A stretch of 64,000 nt of DNA from assembly GCF_030605225.1 (NCBI RefSeq), contig NZ_JAUWAV010000001.1, forward strand, positions 62,001-126,000, written 5' to 3'. This document shows positions 19,350-27,607 of the stretch, piece by piece. The notes beneath the pieces are model-generated. The model saw only the letters and a program-made list of their open reading frames with translations, was not told where the DNA came from and made no database searches. Numbering within the stretch: the stretch's first letter is position 1; each line of letters starts with the position of its first letter. The DNA is from Geoalkalibacter sp. (GTDB lineage: Bacteria > Desulfobacterota > Desulfuromonadia > Desulfuromonadales > Geoalkalibacteraceae). The position numbers and the translations under genes are program-made.

Positions 19350-20270
19350 TCACTCTCCGGGCAGGGGAATAAACTCCGTTTCTCCCGGTACCTTGGGAAA
19401 CTGCCCATTTTTCCAAGCCGCCTTGGCCTTTTCGATCAATTCCCGGCGTGAGGCGACCAGATTCCACCACACGGTGCGCTTGCCCAGGGGTTTGCCGCCG
19501 ATGATCACCAGACGGCTGTCCTCGGCGGCGATCAATTCGACGCCCGGCGCGTCGTCGAACACCGCCATGTGGTGAGAGGAAATGAGCGTGTCGCGAAACT
19601 TGAGGTTGCCGGTTACCACGTAAGCGGCGCGCTCTTTGACCCCCTCGGGCAGAGCGATGGTTGCTCCTTTGGTGAGCTTTGCTTCCACATAAAGGGTAGG
19701 CGAGTAGGTCTTGACGGGCGACGTGACGCCGAAGGCCTCGCCGACCATAATCCGCAGGCTGAGACCTTCTTTTTCGATGGACGGTAATTGCGCGGCATCG
19801 TAGTGCAGAAACTCCGGCGCCGTTTCTTCCTGCTCCTCGGGAAGCGCCACCCAGAGTTGCAGGGCATGCAGGTCGTGTCCGGCCTGCCGCAGGTCGGGCG
19901 GAGTGCGTTCCGAGTGGACGATGCCGCGTCCGGCCGTCATCCAATTGATTTCACCCGGCCGAATCGGCTGTACCTGGCCGAGGCTGTCGCGGTGGAGGAT
20001 TTCGCCCTCGAACAGATAGGTGATGGTCGCCAGACCGATGTGCGGATGGGGGCGCACGTCGATACCCGTGCCGGGCGCGAAGCGGGCGGGGCCCAGATGA
20101 TCGAAAAACACGAAGGGTCCGACCGACTTGAGGCGATCGGAGGGCATCAGACGGCGCACGCTGAAGCCGCCGAGATCCCGGTCCGTGGGTTCAAGGATGG
20201 TGCGCAGCGCGGCGCGGGGAGGGCAGATTTCCGGCGTGCAATGGGCCGACTCTTCGAACAGGTTGCTCAT
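19350..20270 (-). CDS. Pirin family protein
   Basis: 306 residues of bicupin pirin type. The start at 20270 is preceded by GAGAGGAG on the minus strand. The N-terminal cupin carries the metal-binding set: PHPHIGLATITYLFEGEILHRDS has two His, and HSERTPPD follows the MTAGRGIVHSE motif. A second cupin (C-terminal) lacks these residues, as usual. Pirins bind Fe; some are quercetinases or redox-sensitive co-regulators. The specific role here is unknown. Downstream of the MATE gene on the same strand, 61-base gap. Confidence 0.9.
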   Translation of the reverse strand: MSNLFEESAHCTPEICPPRAALRTILEPTDRDLGGFSVRRLMPSDRLKSVGPFVFFDHLGPARFAPGTGIDVRPHPHIGLATITYLFEGEILHRDSLGQVQPIRPGEINWMTAGRGIVHSERTPPDLRQAGHDLHALQLWVALPEEQEETAPEFLHYDAAQLPSIEKEGLSLRIMVGEAFGVTSPVKTYSPTLYVEAKLTKGATIALPEGVKERAAYVVTGNLKFRDTLISSHHMAVFDDAPGVELIAAEDSRLVIIGGKPLGKRTVWWNLVASRRELIEKAKAAWKNGQFPKVPGETEFIPLPGE

Positions 20271-20331
20271 GGGTTCACTCCTCTCGGGCGCAGGTCGATG
20301 CCTAAGTGTACCAGAACCGATCCCCGTGCCT

Positions 20332-21720
20332 TCAGCTAGACCCACCTCGATCGCGAACCACGACCAAGGATTTCCACTTGCCCATGCGATAGCGCCAATA
20401 AAACAGGCCGCTGAAGCTCAGGAAAAACGCGATGAGGGCCAGCCAGGCGGTTTGGGGCGGCACGTCCAGCACCTTGAGAAAGACGAGGAGAACCGGAACC
20501 AGCAGCCAGTGCATGCATACGGAGAGACACATGGCCCAGAACGTGTCTCCGGCGCCGCGCAGCGCGCCGCTGAACACCACCATCATGGCGTCGGCCAGCA
20601 CGTAGAGCGAGGCCAGGCGCAGCATATGCACGGCCAGAGGTGCCGCCTCGACGAAAATGGCATCACTGTGCCGCGGCTCGAATACGGCCACCAGAACTTC
20701 CGGGATGGACACGAAGATGAGAAGAATGACGCTGGAGTAGGCCAGCGTCATTTTCAGGCCCGAACGGGTGGCGCGCTCGGCGATGTCCGGACGCCCGGCG
20801 CCCATGTAGCGCCCGACCAGGCTGAGCACGCCGATCTGGATGCCGAGCAGGGGCACGAAAGAGACCATGTCCCAGTTGAAGACGATGGTGATCGCCGTCG
20901 CGGTGACCAGGCCGTGGCCGTGAAAAATGAGGATGACGAGGGTAAAGGCCAGTAGGTTGAGAAAGAGCTCGACACCCGAGGGCGAACCGAAACGCAGCAG
21001 CTTGCCCATGACGGCGCGATCCAGGCGCAGGGACGCAAAAATCTCAAATTCTCGCCGGTTGGAACCTTTCAGGTAGGCCGTCAGCATCACCAGCAAGGCG
21101 CAGAGGCTGCCGAGCAGCGTTCCGTAAGCCGCGCCGCGAATGCCCAGGGCGGGCAGGCCAAGTTTGCCGAAGATCAGCAAATAGTTGGCGCCGATGTTGA
21201 CCAGCATCGCCACCCCTGCCGAAAGCATCACCACGCGGGTGCGTCCGATGCCGGAAAAAAAGCCGCTCAAACTGCCGCGCAGCAAAACTAGGGGCGTGCC
21301 GTAGAGCAGGATGTCGAAATAGAGTTGCTGTTGGTGGCGTTGCTCGGCGGGGATCTCCAGGACGGAAAAAAACCAGTGCGCCAGCGGCTTGGCCGCGAGG
21401 ATCACGGGGGTTGCCAGGATGGCCAACAAGGCCGCCTGGGTGACGACGAAGGCGCAGAGCTCCTTGCGCCCGGCGCCGAGATACTGCGCCACCAGGGCGG
21501 TGCTGTAGCCGATCAGGCCGATGAAAAACGTCATCAGCATGAAACTGGTGAGCCCGCCGGCCATGGCCGCGCTCATGGTGGTCGAGCCGAGCTGCGCCAG
21601 AAACAAACGGTCGGTGAAGATCAGGAGGGTTTCGCAGGCCTGCGAGACCACCATCGGCATGGCGATGGCCGACATTTCCCGCAGACCGCCGGCCGGTGTT
21701 GTCTTCTGCTTGTTTTCCAA
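20332..21720 (-). CDS. MATE-family multidrug/cation antiporter
   Basis: About 462 residues, twelve hydrophobic segments in two MatE halves. The first half has MSAIAMPMVVSQACETLLIFTDRLFLA, cited in part, with the membrane-embedded Asp of TDRLF. The second has SGALRGAGDTFWAMCLS. These exporters use Na+ or H+ gradients to expel cationic compounds; the substrate is unknown. TTG 21720 is preferred because AGGA lies 8 bases upstream. An upstream GTG (21741) and ATG (21810) have no ribosome site. Confidence 0.87.
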   Translation of the reverse strand: MENKQKTTPAGGLREMSAIAMPMVVSQACETLLIFTDRLFLAQLGSTTMSAAMAGGLTSFMLMTFFIGLIGYSTALVAQYLGAGRKELCAFVVTQAALLAILATPVILAAKPLAHWFFSVLEIPAEQRHQQQLYFDILLYGTPLVLLRGSLSGFFSGIGRTRVVMLSAGVAMLVNIGANYLLIFGKLGLPALGIRGAAYGTLLGSLCALLVMLTAYLKGSNRREFEIFASLRLDRAVMGKLLRFGSPSGVELFLNLLAFTLVILIFHGHGLVTATAITIVFNWDMVSFVPLLGIQIGVLSLVGRYMGAGRPDIAERATRSGLKMTLAYSSVILLIFVSIPEVLVAVFEPRHSDAIFVEAAPLAVHMLRLASLYVLADAMMVVFSGALRGAGDTFWAMCLSVCMHWLLVPVLLVFLKVLDVPPQTAWLALIAFFLSFSGLFYWRYRMGKWKSLVVVRDRGGSS

Positions 21721-21722
21721 AA

Positions 21723-21805
21723 GAGGACGTCCTCGATTCACAAAAAAAATCGCCGGGCCGTTTTCGGCACCAGCTTTGCTTATTACAGCCCTATCCCGTG
21801 CCGAA
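21723..21805. promoter_or_regulatory. Palindromes upstream of the MATE gene
   Basis: GAGGACGTCCTC (21723-21734) is a perfect 12-bp palindrome that overlaps the MATE ribosome site. TTCGGCAC (21763-21770) and GTGCCGAA (21798-21805) form a second inverted repeat. They are candidates for operator or RNA structure; no regulator is identified. Confidence 0.35.
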
Positions 21806-21938
21806 GTCAATTTTTGTTCAACTATTCAAGATCGGCATGACTTTCATGCAGGGCGAGAGGGTTTGCAGCGACCTCGAAAATCAAACCAGGCATGGGAAAT
21901 TTAGTCGAAATTTTTTTAGAATGCTGTAATATTCTCGT

Positions 21939-21968
21939 TTGAAACAGCCGGAAGCAAGGGACTATTCT
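21939..21968 (+). promoter_or_regulatory. Possible sigma-70 promoter of the signalling operon
   Basis: TTGAAA (21939-21944), 18-base spacer, TATTCT (21963-21968), ending 36 bases before the first kinase gene. Matches are moderate. The rest of the 21806-22004 spacer shows nothing else recognisable. Confidence 0.4.
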
Positions 21969-22004
21969 TTGCCGAAAACTCATATTTTTAGGGGGGAAGC
22001 CGAA

Positions 22005-23597
22005 ATGGGGGATGATCACCTCAGAATACTCATCGTTGAGGACGAGGGCGCTCATGTCGAGGCCATTTCGCGCGCATTGATTCGAGCCCATCCAAGCTGC
22101 GAAATCCTCTCCGTGACCAGCCTGCGCGGCTATTTTCAGTGTATAGCCAAGGATGTTCCCGATGTCGTGCTGATGGATCTGAATCTGTCGGACGGTTCCG
22201 CCCTCGATATCCTCCCGGGCGGCGCCGTCGACCGACCCTTTCCGATCCTCATCATGACGGCTCACGGCAATGAAGCCATGGCCGTGGCCGCCATGAAGGC
22301 CGGCGCTCTTGATTACGTCGTCAAATCACCCGAAAGTTTTGCCGCCATGCCGCAGATCGTTCAGCGGGTCTTGCGCGAATGGCGGCTTTTGCAAGACAAA
22401 AAACAGGCAGAGCTCGCCCTCAGACAAAGCGAACAGCGTCTGCGTCTCGCCGTGCGGGAAGCCGAAGCCGCGTCTCACGCCAAAAGCGAGTTTCTGGCCA
22501 ACATGAGCCATGAAATCCGCACGCCCCTCAACGGCATCTTCGGCATGCTGCAATGCCTGCAGACCACTCCCCTTGCCGAAGACCAGGCTGAATGCATCGA
22601 TCTGGCCCTGGAATCCGGCCGCAAGCTTCTCAATATCCTCAATGACATCCTCGATCTTTCGCGCATCGAGGCGGGGCGCCTGGATCTGCAAATGGCCTGT
22701 TTCGATCCGGCACGCCTGGTCCATCAGATTCGCGATATTTTCCATGCCAATGCCGCCGCGAAAAATCTTGTTCTTCACTGCGACATTTCTCCCGATTTCC
22801 CCGAGCAGGTCTTCGGCGACGAAGGACGCCTGCGGCAGGTTCTCTTCAATCTGGTGGGCAATGCCGTCAAATTCACCGAACAAGGCCAGATCACTCTTGG
22901 CGCCGAAGCGAGTCTTGATCCCGAGCGCCCGGGCGGGGTTCGGCTGGGGTTTACCGTGCACGACACCGGCATCGGCATCCCTCGCGACAAACTCGACATC
23001 GTTTTCGAGCCTTTTGTTCAGGTCGACGGCAGCAGTACCCGCAGGTTCGGCGGCGCGGGACTTGGCCTTGGCATCGTCAAGCGCCTGGTGCAATTGATGA
23101 ACGGTCATTTGAGCATCGACAGCGAGTTGGGCGTCGGAACCCGAATCAGATTCAGCATCGAGGTCGATCAGGTGCCGTCCGACGACGCTCTTCTGGGTGC
23201 AGTGGCGGCGGTGGAGCCGTCCATGACGCGTTCCCTGAAAATTCTTCTGGCCGAGGATGAGCGGATCAATCGCCTCACCCTGGAGCGGCTGTTGACCAAG
23301 CAAGGGCACGAAGTTCAGGCGGTCGCCGACGGCAGGCAATGTATCGAGTTGCTGCGCAAGGACCGCTTCGACCTGGTGCTCATGGACATCCAGATGCCGG
23401 ACATGGACGGTCTGGAAGTCACGCGCCGGGCTCGCTCTGACGATGATCCGCGCATCTCCCGCATTCCCATCGTCGCTCTGACCGCCCATGCCATGAAGGG
23501 GGATCGGGAGAAATTTCTCGAAGCCGGCATGGATGACTACATCTGCAAGCCCGTGCACATGGATGAAATCAGACGGATTCTCGCACGTTTTGCCTGA
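22005..23597 (+). CDS. Hybrid histidine kinase: REC - HisKA - HATPase - REC
   Basis: 530 residues, no membrane segment, so cytoplasmic. ATG 22005 follows AGGGGGGAAG. The N-terminal receiver begins LRILIVEDEGAH with phospho-acceptor Asp in VLMDLNLSDG. A coiled linker leads to the HisKA H-box [11 protein letters not shown] (His at about 170), then HATPase motifs (N box NLVGNAVKF, DTGIGIPRD, GAGLGLGIVKRL). The C-terminal receiver has Asp in VLMDIQMPDMDG at about 459. It can both receive phosphate at its N-terminus and pass it on, a phosphorelay arrangement. First gene of a seven-gene signalling run. Confidence 0.92.
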   Translation: MGDDHLRILIVEDEGAHVEAISRALIRAHPSCEILSVTSLRGYFQCIAKDVPDVVLMDLNLSDGSALDILPGGAVDRPFPILIMTAHGNEAMAVAAMKAGALDYVVKSPESFAAMPQIVQRVLREWRLLQDKKQAELALRQSEQRLRLAVREAEAASHAKSEFLANMSHEIRTPLNGIFGMLQCLQTTPLAEDQAECIDLALESGRKLLNILNDILDLSRIEAGRLDLQMACFDPARLVHQIRDIFHANAAAKNLVLHCDISPDFPEQVFGDEGRLRQVLFNLVGNAVKFTEQGQITLGAEASLDPERPGGVRLGFTVHDTGIGIPRDKLDIVFEPFVQVDGSSTRRFGGAGLGLGIVKRLVQLMNGHLSIDSELGVGTRIRFSIEVDQVPSDDALLGAVAAVEPSMTRSLKILLAEDERINRLTLERLLTKQGHEVQAVADGRQCIELLRKDRFDLVLMDIQMPDMDGLEVTRRARSDDDPRISRIPIVALTAHAMKGDREKFLEAGMDDYICKPVHMDEIRRILARFA

Positions 23598-23623
23598 TCC
23601 CCGGAGAACATGGAGCGCCGCCG

Positions 23624-25135
23624 ATGATGCAGGATGATTCAGGGAATATCCCTCGGACGGATCGGCAGGGCAAGCTTGAATCCGTCGGGATTTCCTTTCT
23701 GTTTATCGCTCTCTTCTGGACTCTGGTGCTCGGTGCCCTGGCCGGTTGGAATTATTATCAGACCTACCAATTCGCCCTGGAAAATGCCCGCACCGCCGCG
23801 CGTCACGGCGTCGGTAAGGACCGCACCTTTCGACGCTGGGCCACCGGCCATGGGGGCGTATATGTCCCGGTAACCGAAAAGACGCCACCCAACCCCTATT
23901 TGACCCATGTTTTCGAGCGCGACATCAGCACCCCCTCCGGACGGCCCCTGACTCTCGTCAATCCCGCCTATATGCTGCGCCAGATGCACGAAATGGCCGA
24001 TGATCTTTTCGGCACCCGCGGCCATATCACCAGCCTCAAACCCCTGCGACCCGAAAATGCCCCCGATGCCTGGCAGATCGAGGCCTTGCAGGCCTTTGCG
24101 CGGGGTGTCGACGAGTGGTCTTCCAAGTCGCTTCTGGATGGTGAAGTCTACGTGCGCCTCATGCGCCCCATGATCGCCGAGGAGGGGTGTCTCAAATGCC
24201 ATGGTCACCAGGGCTACCAGGTCGGGGATGTTCTGGGCGGGGTGAGCGTCGCGGTGCCCTGGGAGGGGTACCGCCGGGAATTGCAGAACGTGCTGCCGGC
24301 CTACGTGTTGGGCTATGGCGGGCTGTGGGGACTCGGGCTTTATTTCATCGCAAGAAACCGCGCGCGGCTGCGCGATCATCTGAGAATGCGTGGGCAGGTC
24401 GAGACCCTGCTGCGGGAGCGCACCCGTGAGCTTGAGGAGCGCGGCGCCGAACTCGAACGCTTCAACTACACGGTGTCCCACGATCTGAAAAGTCCCCTGG
24501 TGACGGTCAAATCCTTCCTTGGCTTTCTGGAAGACGATCTCAAGAGCCAGGATGCCCGGCGTATCCAGATGGATATGGAATACATGCGAGTCGCGACCCG
24601 GAAAATGAGTCAGTTGCTGGACGAACTTCTGGAAATGTCGCGCATCGGACGCCTGGTCAATCCTCCCGTTTCCATGTCCTTTGCCGATCTGATGGAGGAA
24701 GTGCTTCTCCTGACGGCCGGCTCCATCACCGAACGGGGGGTCGAGGTGTTGATCACCGCCGGCGGCCCCGACCTTTACGGCGATCGACCGCGATTGGTGG
24801 AGATCTGGCAGAATCTCGTGGAAAACGCCGTGAAATACATGGGCGCGCAGAGCCAACCGCGCATTGACATCGGGTTTGAGGAAGAGGGAGGCGAGACGAT
24901 CTTTTTCGTGCGCGACAACGGCATGGGCATCGACCCGCGCTATTTCGACAAAATTTTCGGACTCTTTGAAAAGCTCGACAAGCAGACCGAGGGCAGCGGC
25001 CTGGGGCTCGCTCTGGTCAAGCGCATTGTCCAACTCAACGGGGGCCGTATCTGGGTGGAATCTGCTGGTGAAGGGCAGGGTGCCTGCTTTCGTTTTACCT
25101 TGCCCGAAACCCTTGGACGAAAGGCGCGTCCATGA
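23624..25135 (+). CDS. Membrane sensor histidine kinase with Tll0287-like (DUF3365) domain and c-type heme motif
   Basis: 503 residues. One membrane helix at about 24-44 and another near 225-245 enclose an outside domain of about 180 residues resembling Tll0287/DUF3365. It contains GCLKCHGHQG at about residue 188: a CxxCH motif expected to hold covalent heme c. A kinase core follows with H-box TVSHDLKSPLVTVKSF and HATPase motifs NLVENAVKYMG, DNGMGID and GSGLGLALVKRIV. This predicts a periplasmic redox or gas sensor. No receiver is attached. GGAG lies 8 bases before ATG 23624, and the stop overlaps the next start as ATGA. Confidence 0.9.
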   Translation: MMQDDSGNIPRTDRQGKLESVGISFLFIALFWTLVLGALAGWNYYQTYQFALENARTAARHGVGKDRTFRRWATGHGGVYVPVTEKTPPNPYLTHVFERDISTPSGRPLTLVNPAYMLRQMHEMADDLFGTRGHITSLKPLRPENAPDAWQIEALQAFARGVDEWSSKSLLDGEVYVRLMRPMIAEEGCLKCHGHQGYQVGDVLGGVSVAVPWEGYRRELQNVLPAYVLGYGGLWGLGLYFIARNRARLRDHLRMRGQVETLLRERTRELEERGAELERFNYTVSHDLKSPLVTVKSFLGFLEDDLKSQDARRIQMDMEYMRVATRKMSQLLDELLEMSRIGRLVNPPVSMSFADLMEEVLLLTAGSITERGVEVLITAGGPDLYGDRPRLVEIWQNLVENAVKYMGAQSQPRIDIGFEEEGGETIFFVRDNGMGIDPRYFDKIFGLFEKLDKQTEGSGLGLALVKRIVQLNGGRIWVESAGEGQGACFRFTLPETLGRKARP

Positions 25136-27111
25136 GAATGAGATTGTTTTTCGCCGGTTTGCTTATCGCGTTTCTCACCCTGGCGCCTCTCGTCGTTTCC
25201 GCCGAAACGCCGCGCCTGGTGCGCGTGGCCTCCTTCAATTACTATCCGGCGATTTTCCTCGACGACGACGGCCGGGTGAAAGGTTTCTACGTCGATCTGT
25301 TCGATGAGATCGCCAGGCAGGAAAATCTGCGCATCGAGTACGTTCACGGTAGCTGGGCGCAGGGCCTGGAGCGCATCCGCGGCGGCGAAGTGGATCTGCT
25401 CACCAGTGTCGCCTGGACCGAGGAACGCAGCGCCTTCATGGATTACGGGCGCGTACCGCTGCTCACGGTGTGGAGCGAGCTTTACGTGCGCACCGATGCG
25501 ACGCTGACCGGCATCAAGGACGTCGCGGGCAAGAAAATCGCGGTGATGAAGGGTGATTACAACGGCCGCTATGTCGCCGACATTCTGGAAAAGTTCGGCC
25601 TGCCCGCCGAATTTCACGAATTCGCCGATTTCACCGCCGTGTTCGAGGCCGTGCGTCGTGGGCAGGTCGACGCGGGGGTGGTCAATGTGTTGTTCGGCGA
25701 GGCGCGAGCCTCTCAGCACGGACTCAAATCCACCGGGGTGCTCTTCAATCCCTTCGATGTCTATTTCACGACGGCCAAGGGTCAAAACACCGAACTCCTC
25801 GCGCTGCTGGACCGCTATCTGGAGGATTGGAAGAGCGGCGAAACTTCCATTTATCACCAGGCACGCCTCAAGTGGCAACATCCGAAAGAGCAACCCGGCG
25901 AAATCCTCCCCACCTGGGTTTATCAAGCCCTGGGTGTACTCTTGGCGCTCGCGTTGGGCGCCCTGGGGTTCGTCGTGTTGCTGCGCCGCGAGGTGCGGCG
26001 CAAGACCGAGGCCGTGAGGCAGCGCGAGGAACAGTTGCGCGACAGCCACGAGGCCTATCAATGCATTCTGCGCACCACCCATGACGGATTCTGGCTGACC
26101 GACACCCAAGGGGTGATCCTCGATGTGAACGACACCTACGCCCGTCAGTCCGGCTATGGTCGGGACGAATTGATCGGCATGCGCATCAGCGATCTGGAGG
26201 CCCGTGAAACCCCCGAGGAAACGGCGACGCATGTCGGCCGCCTCATGGAAAAGGGCAGCGATCTTTTTGAAACCATGCACCGCCGTAAGGACGGATCGAC
26301 CTGGGACGTGGAAATCAGTTGCACCTATAGCCCCTTCAGCGGCGGACGTTTCACGGTGTTTGCGCGCGACATCAGCGCACGCAAGCAGGCCGATGCGGCC
26401 CTCAGGGAGAAAAACGAGGAGATGGAGCGCCTGGTCTACACCGTGTCTCACGATCTGCGCACGCCGCTCATCACCATCAAGGCCTATCTCGGCTTTCTCC
26501 AGCAGGATCTGGCCGCGCACATCACTGAGGAAATCGCCACGGACATGACGCATATGCACGCGGCGGCCGACAAGATGGAACGGCTGCTGGAAGAGTTGCT
26601 GCACTATTCGCGGGTCGGTCGCCTCAATCCGGCGGTCGTGGATATCGGTTTTCGGCAACTGGTCGATGAGGGCTGCAAGGCCGCCGCCGGGCGTCTGGCT
26701 TCCAGGCAGGTCGAGGTCAAGGTGCGCGATGCGGACCTCGTCCTGCACGGCGATCCCCTGCGCCTGGCGCAGATCTGGCAGAACTTGATCGACAACGCCG
26801 CCAAATACATGGGTGATCAGGCCGCGCCGCGCATCGACATCGGCGTGGAGAATCAGGGAGCGGCCTGGGTATTTTTCGTGCGCGACAACGGTATGGGCGT
26901 CGCGCCCGAGAATCAGGAAAAAATCTTTGGGCTTTTTGATAAAATCGACAAGCATAGCGAAGGCACGGGGCTGGGGCTCGCCCTCGTCAAAAGGATCGTC
27001 GAGTCCTATCGAGGTCGTATCTGGGTTGAGTCGCAAGGAGCGGGGCAGGGGAGTTGCTTTCGGTTCACCCTGCCCGAGGCTCTGCCCGCGCAAGGAGAAG
27101 GGAGTCTATGA
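25132..27111 (+). CDS. Sensor histidine kinase with periplasmic solute-binding (SBP family 3) domain and PAS domain
   Basis: 659 residues. A signal peptide (about 1-24) precedes a family 3 solute-binding domain (about 27-250; DLFDEIARQENLRIEYVHGSW type segments), a membrane helix near 262-283, a PAS domain (about 300-420), and a kinase core with H-box TVSHDLRTPLITIKAY and HATPase DNGMGVAPE, GTGLGLALVKRIV. It probably senses a small periplasmic ligand, perhaps an amino acid or organic acid, which cannot be named. The kinase half is very close to those of the genes at 23624 and 35727. Its end overlaps the next gene as ATGA. Confidence 0.9.
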   Translation: MRMRLFFAGLLIAFLTLAPLVVSAETPRLVRVASFNYYPAIFLDDDGRVKGFYVDLFDEIARQENLRIEYVHGSWAQGLERIRGGEVDLLTSVAWTEERSAFMDYGRVPLLTVWSELYVRTDATLTGIKDVAGKKIAVMKGDYNGRYVADILEKFGLPAEFHEFADFTAVFEAVRRGQVDAGVVNVLFGEARASQHGLKSTGVLFNPFDVYFTTAKGQNTELLALLDRYLEDWKSGETSIYHQARLKWQHPKEQPGEILPTWVYQALGVLLALALGALGFVVLLRREVRRKTEAVRQREEQLRDSHEAYQCILRTTHDGFWLTDTQGVILDVNDTYARQSGYGRDELIGMRISDLEARETPEETATHVGRLMEKGSDLFETMHRRKDGSTWDVEISCTYSPFSGGRFTVFARDISARKQADAALREKNEEMERLVYTVSHDLRTPLITIKAYLGFLQQDLAAHITEEIATDMTHMHAAADKMERLLEELLHYSRVGRLNPAVVDIGFRQLVDEGCKAAAGRLASRQVEVKVRDADLVLHGDPLRLAQIWQNLIDNAAKYMGDQAAPRIDIGVENQGAAWVFFVRDNGMGVAPENQEKIFGLFDKIDKHSEGTGLGLALVKRIVESYRGRIWVESQGAGQGSCFRFTLPEALPAQGEGSL

Positions 27112-27557
27112 CGGGAGAGCCGGTTGTCATACTTTTGGCCGAGGATGATCCTGCGCATGCCGAAATCGTGCGCCGCAACATGGAAAAATCGCGGATACTC
27201 AATCACCTCGAGCACGTGGTGGACGGTCGGGAGGCGCTTGATTACCTGTACCGGCTCGGTCGGTTCGCCGACCCCCTGCGCTCTCCGCGCCCGGGGTTGA
27301 TTCTTTTGGATCTGCGCATGCCGCGGGTCGACGGCCTCGAGGTGCTGCGGACCATCAAGAACGACCCCGACCTCTCGAACATACCCGTCGTGGTGCTGAC
27401 CACCTCGGCGGCGGAAACGGATGTGGCCAAAGCCTATGAGCATCACGCCAACAGCTATCTGGTCAAGCCGGTGGATTTTGCTCAGTTTGTCGATTTGCTG
27501 GGGGTGATCGGCTATTACTGGCTGGTGTGGAACCAGAATCCCCAACTTCGTCCGTGA
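27108..27557 (+). CDS. Stand-alone response regulator (Rcp1-like receiver)
   Basis: 149 residues, a single receiver domain. VVILLAEDDPAHAEI gives the acidic pocket, the phospho-acceptor Asp lies in LILLDLRMPRVDG (about residue 66), and the conserved Lys is in YLVKPVDF. Insertions around DYLYRLGRFADP resemble Rcp1, the partner of phytochrome-type kinases. It overlaps the preceding kinase by four bases, so it is most likely that kinase's direct target. Confidence 0.92.
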   Translation: MTGEPVVILLAEDDPAHAEIVRRNMEKSRILNHLEHVVDGREALDYLYRLGRFADPLRSPRPGLILLDLRMPRVDGLEVLRTIKNDPDLSNIPVVVLTTSAAETDVAKAYEHHANSYLVKPVDFAQFVDLLGVIGYYWLVWNQNPQLRP

Positions 27558-27607
27558 CGGCGGCGGGAATCCTTTATTTAGATGATTTTTTTCACAAGGG
27601 CATGGAT

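Noticed and set aside
24940-27093. Minus-strand open frame of about 717 codons opposite the SBP kinase
   Set aside because: Shadow of a well-supported kinase gene; no domain motifs.
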